Below, in pieces: positions 6,539-7,761 of a stretch of DNA of 7,761 bases (its first letter is position 1; the number at the start of each line of letters is the position of its first letter). Location: the NCBI GenBank assembly GCA_026785745.1, contig JAJAZO010000402.1, forward strand, positions 1-7,761. The letters run 5' to 3'. A program made the position numbers and the translations under genes. The notes under the pieces were generated by a model. The model saw only the letters and a list, made by a program, of their open reading frames with translations, was not told the DNA's origin and made no database searches. Source of the DNA: Chitinophagaceae bacterium (lineage in GTDB: Bacteria > Bacteroidota > Bacteroidia > Chitinophagales > Chitinophagaceae).

Positions 6539-6757
6539 ATGAAAAAATCAGCTATTCTTTTCCTTTCATTTATTTTATATGCTACTATAACAAAGTCCCG
6601 GGATTTCGGTTACACCACAGTTGATGCCGGTAGCGAATACCAATGGAACCCCGATGGCTTTACTGCCGGTTTGCAATTTGCTTTCAATGCTAAAGTAGCA
6701 GCCCGGCGCAAAGAAGACTTTCTGAGTTTGTTTGAGAAGTGGTTGAAACGTAAATAA
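6539..6757 (+). CDS. Short exported protein, possible N-terminal remnant of an outer-membrane beta-barrel protein
   Basis: A 72-residue ORF. Seen: MKK start and hydrophobic segment (about 4-17), then DFGYTTVDAGSEYQWNPDG (22-40) and a single beta-like stretch FTAGLQFAFNAK (41-52), then an abrupt switch to a basic, helical-looking tail ending EKWLKRK. From memory, longer Bacteroidota barrel proteins begin with similar aQDFGYTxVDxGxEYQW sequences and continue for 100 residues or more, so this looks truncated. The signal-peptide end (TITKSRDF) lacks a good cleavage site, where AQDF would be expected, consistent with decay. It ends 6 bp from the convergent DUF5615 pseudogene. It follows a terminator, and I see no clear promoter for it. 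It could also be a genuine small secreted protein. Confidence 0.5.
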   Translation: MKKSAILFLSFILYATITKSRDFGYTTVDAGSEYQWNPDGFTAGLQFAFNAKVAARRKEDFLSLFEKWLKRK

Positions 6758-6763
6758 AATTCT

Positions 6764-7102
6764 TTAGCCTATTACTTCAAGACCCGTTTTTTCTGCCACA
6801 ACAAAGAAATGTTTATCAAGCAACCTGATAATCTGATGCCAATGATTGTCAAAATAAATGACAAGGTCTTGCAAAGAAATATTTCCAAGTTTAAAATGCA
6901 CAACTTTAGGTGATATATTTGCTTGCAAAAACCGGTAATAAAAATCAGCATTACGGGAAAGTAAAGTACATCCATTGGTAAGGGCAAAATTTCAAATGTC
7001 TGAATCACTCATGCGGGCATCCATATCCCGTACAAACAAAAAATTGTCTCCTTCAAAAAATTTGAACCGATAAGGAAGATTTACATCCCCCAGGAACTTC
7101 AT
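6764..7102 (-). pseudogene. DUF5615 PIN-like protein (putative toxin), interrupted by one in-frame TGA
   Basis: Read from ATG 7102 to TAA at 6764-6766 this frame gives 112 residues if the TGA at codon 37 (6992-6994) is read through. Seen: MKFLGDVNLPYRF (1-13) with a PIN-like acidic residue at D6, FVRDMDARMSDSDI (23-36), then TGA, then NFALTNGCTLLSRNADFYYR (38-57), PKVVHFKLGNISLQDL (65-80) and a final GLEVIG. This matches the DUF5615 (VapC/PIN-like) pattern, in which SDxxI is followed by tryptophan, so TGG to TGA is the simplest explanation. Everything after the stop keeps family sequence without a frameshift, so the lesion is recent or a sequencing error. It starts 1 bp after the DUF433 stop, the usual antitoxin-toxin order. 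Other genes here end in TGA, so recoding as Trp is unlikely. Confidence 0.85.
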
Positions 7103-7103
7103 G

Positions 7104-7340
7104 TCAGGCCACTTTATTATTGAAAGTTACCAGCTCTACCGGCTTATCCGCAATACTGGCGGCATAGTCAAGGCAGGCTTTTATATCATCTGCCGTTAAG
7201 TCAGGATAAGCATGGAGAATATCTTTAGCAATATCTCCCGCTGCCAGGTGGCTCAGCATTGTATGCACCGTAATACGCAAACCCCTTACAGTGGGCTTAC
7301 CGTTACATACATCGGGCAAAATGGTTATCAGGCGATTCAT
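7104..7340 (-). CDS. DUF433 domain protein, antitoxin-like
   Basis: A 78-residue protein. Seen: ITILPDVCNGKPTVRGLRIT (5-24), the signature of DUF433, followed by a helical segment with AAGDIAKDILHAYPDLTADD (33-52) and IKACLDYA (53-60), typical of its small winged-helix-like fold. Family knowledge: DUF433 proteins are commonly encoded just upstream of DUF5615 PIN-like proteins and are regarded as the antitoxin/DNA-binding half of a VapBC-like pair, which would normally autoregulate. The downstream partner begins after 1 bp but is broken by a stop codon. The gene is full length with an intact start. It lies 40 bp downstream of the ATPase/DUF4143 gene on the same strand. Confidence 0.9.
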   Translation of the reverse strand: MNRLITILPDVCNGKPTVRGLRITVHTMLSHLAAGDIAKDILHAYPDLTADDIKACLDYAASIADKPVELVTFNNKVA

Positions 7341-7380
7341 TGTGTAAATCTAAAAAAAAGCCTGACTTCATTAGCCTATC

Positions 7381-7761
7381 TCACAAATGCTTTTTAATAA
7401 ATTGGGCTAATCCACAAACAACAACTTTGTGTTTAGTAAGGTATTCATCTTCGCCTGTATAAATAAGGTAATTGTTGGTGGTTTTAATATCTGCCACAGC
7501 ATGATAAAAGCCATCACTCAATGAAGGAGCTTTGCTGTGTTTGATTTCAATTGCATATACAGGTTTGTTATTCTTCACCAACACAAGGTCAATCTCTGCA
7601 CCCTGATGTGAACGGTAAAAATAAGCCCCAAATCCGGCAGGCAGATGTCTTACTATTTCTTCTGTTACATATCCCTCCCAAGAGGCCCCAATAACCAAGT
7701 GGCCGGGCAATTCAGCAGTGGAAGGAATATGGGTAAGATGATGATGCACTCCGCTATCCCG
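7381..7761 (-). CDS. AAA+ ATPase with DUF4143 (PD-D/ExK-like) C-terminal domain, N-terminus cut by window edge
   Basis: The reading frame is open to the right edge and runs 126 residues to a TGA at 7381-7383. Seen in order: RDSGVHHHLTHI at the edge (family DsGlxhxL), GHLVIGASWEGYVTEEIVRH, YFYRSHQGAEIDLVLV, YAIEIKHSKAPSLSDGF, and a closing IYTGEDEY region. The GAEID and EIK residues match the nuclease-like core of DUF4143, which follows an N-terminal AAA+ P-loop domain in full proteins of about 380 residues. Cellular roles are poorly known; these genes are frequent in accessory regions. The GTG at 7747-7749 lies inside the conserved motif and is not the start. It precedes the DUF433/DUF5615 pair on the same strand by 40 bp. 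Roughly two-thirds of the protein lies outside the window. Confidence 0.9.
   Translation of the reverse strand, partial: RDSGVHHHLTHIPSTAELPGHLVIGASWEGYVTEEIVRHLPAGFGAYFYRSHQGAEIDLVLVKNNKPVYAIEIKHSKAPSLSDGFYHAVADIKTTNNYLIYTGEDEYLTKHKVVVCGLAQFIKKHL

Noticed and set aside
6992..6994. TGA read as tryptophan or selenocysteine
   Set aside because: TGA is the normal stop of anmK, the PorP gene, DUF433 and the ATPase gene in this same window, and the family residue is Trp rather than Cys, so a nonsense mutation is simpler.
6772..7008. A 78-codon open frame on the minus strand inside the DUF5615 region
   Set aside because: It is out of frame with the DUF5615 sequence, which continues clearly through and beyond the TGA at 6992-6994. 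The product (hydrophobic, Leu/Ile-rich, no motif) is what an AT-rich shadow frame gives.
7355..7380. A possible terminator between the ATPase/DUF4143 gene and the DUF433 gene (AGGCT copies before a T-run on the minus strand)
   Set aside because: The two AGGCT copies are direct, not inverted, so no stem forms. The T-run alone is not enough.

Overview
The window looks like a chromosomal segment from a Bacteroidota bacterium, probably near the Chitinophagaceae. This rests on a PorP/SprF-family outer-membrane protein (a type IX secretion and gliding family confined to that phylum), Bacteroidota-style anmK and upp sequences, start codons without clear Shine-Dalgarno sequences, and modest GC content. 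The placement below phylum is inference. I saw no tRNA, rRNA, CRISPR array, transposase or phage gene.

Left block (1-4321), all on the minus strand. In transcription order it holds anmK (anhydro-N-acetylmuramic acid kinase, cell-wall recycling), a PGM1-related ATP-grasp ligase, a SnoaL/NTF2-like lipoprotein, and a FIST-domain sensory protein cut by the left edge. The gaps are 57, 107 and 90 bp, so the genes may be partly co-transcribed. Two of the gaps hold hairpin-capable inverted repeats. The ligase gene carries a small GC-rich palindrome inside its first 25 codons.

Centre (4322-6515), plus strand. upp (uracil phosphoribosyltransferase) diverges from anmK, followed by a PorP/SprF-family gene that ends in a clear intrinsic terminator. 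Both intergenic regions beside upp contain arrays of a degenerate 7-bp unit, arranged as inverted arms around a spacer. The same unit also appears in frame inside anmK. This heptamer family is the least explained signal in the window.

Right block (6516-7761). A very short exported ORF, which looks like the N-terminal remnant of an outer-membrane beta-barrel protein, meets a convergent minus-strand accessory module. That module has the C-terminal end of an AAA+ ATPase/DUF4143 protein (cut by the right edge), a DUF433 antitoxin-like gene, and a DUF5615 PIN-like gene starting 1 bp later. The DUF5615 gene has one in-frame TGA where the family has tryptophan, so the putative toxin partner appears to be a nonsense pseudogene while the antitoxin-like gene is intact.

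The housekeeping genes are confident calls. No complete new system is evident. The best leads are the heptamer arrays, the broken toxin-antitoxin-like pair, and the stand-alone PGM1-like peptide ligase.
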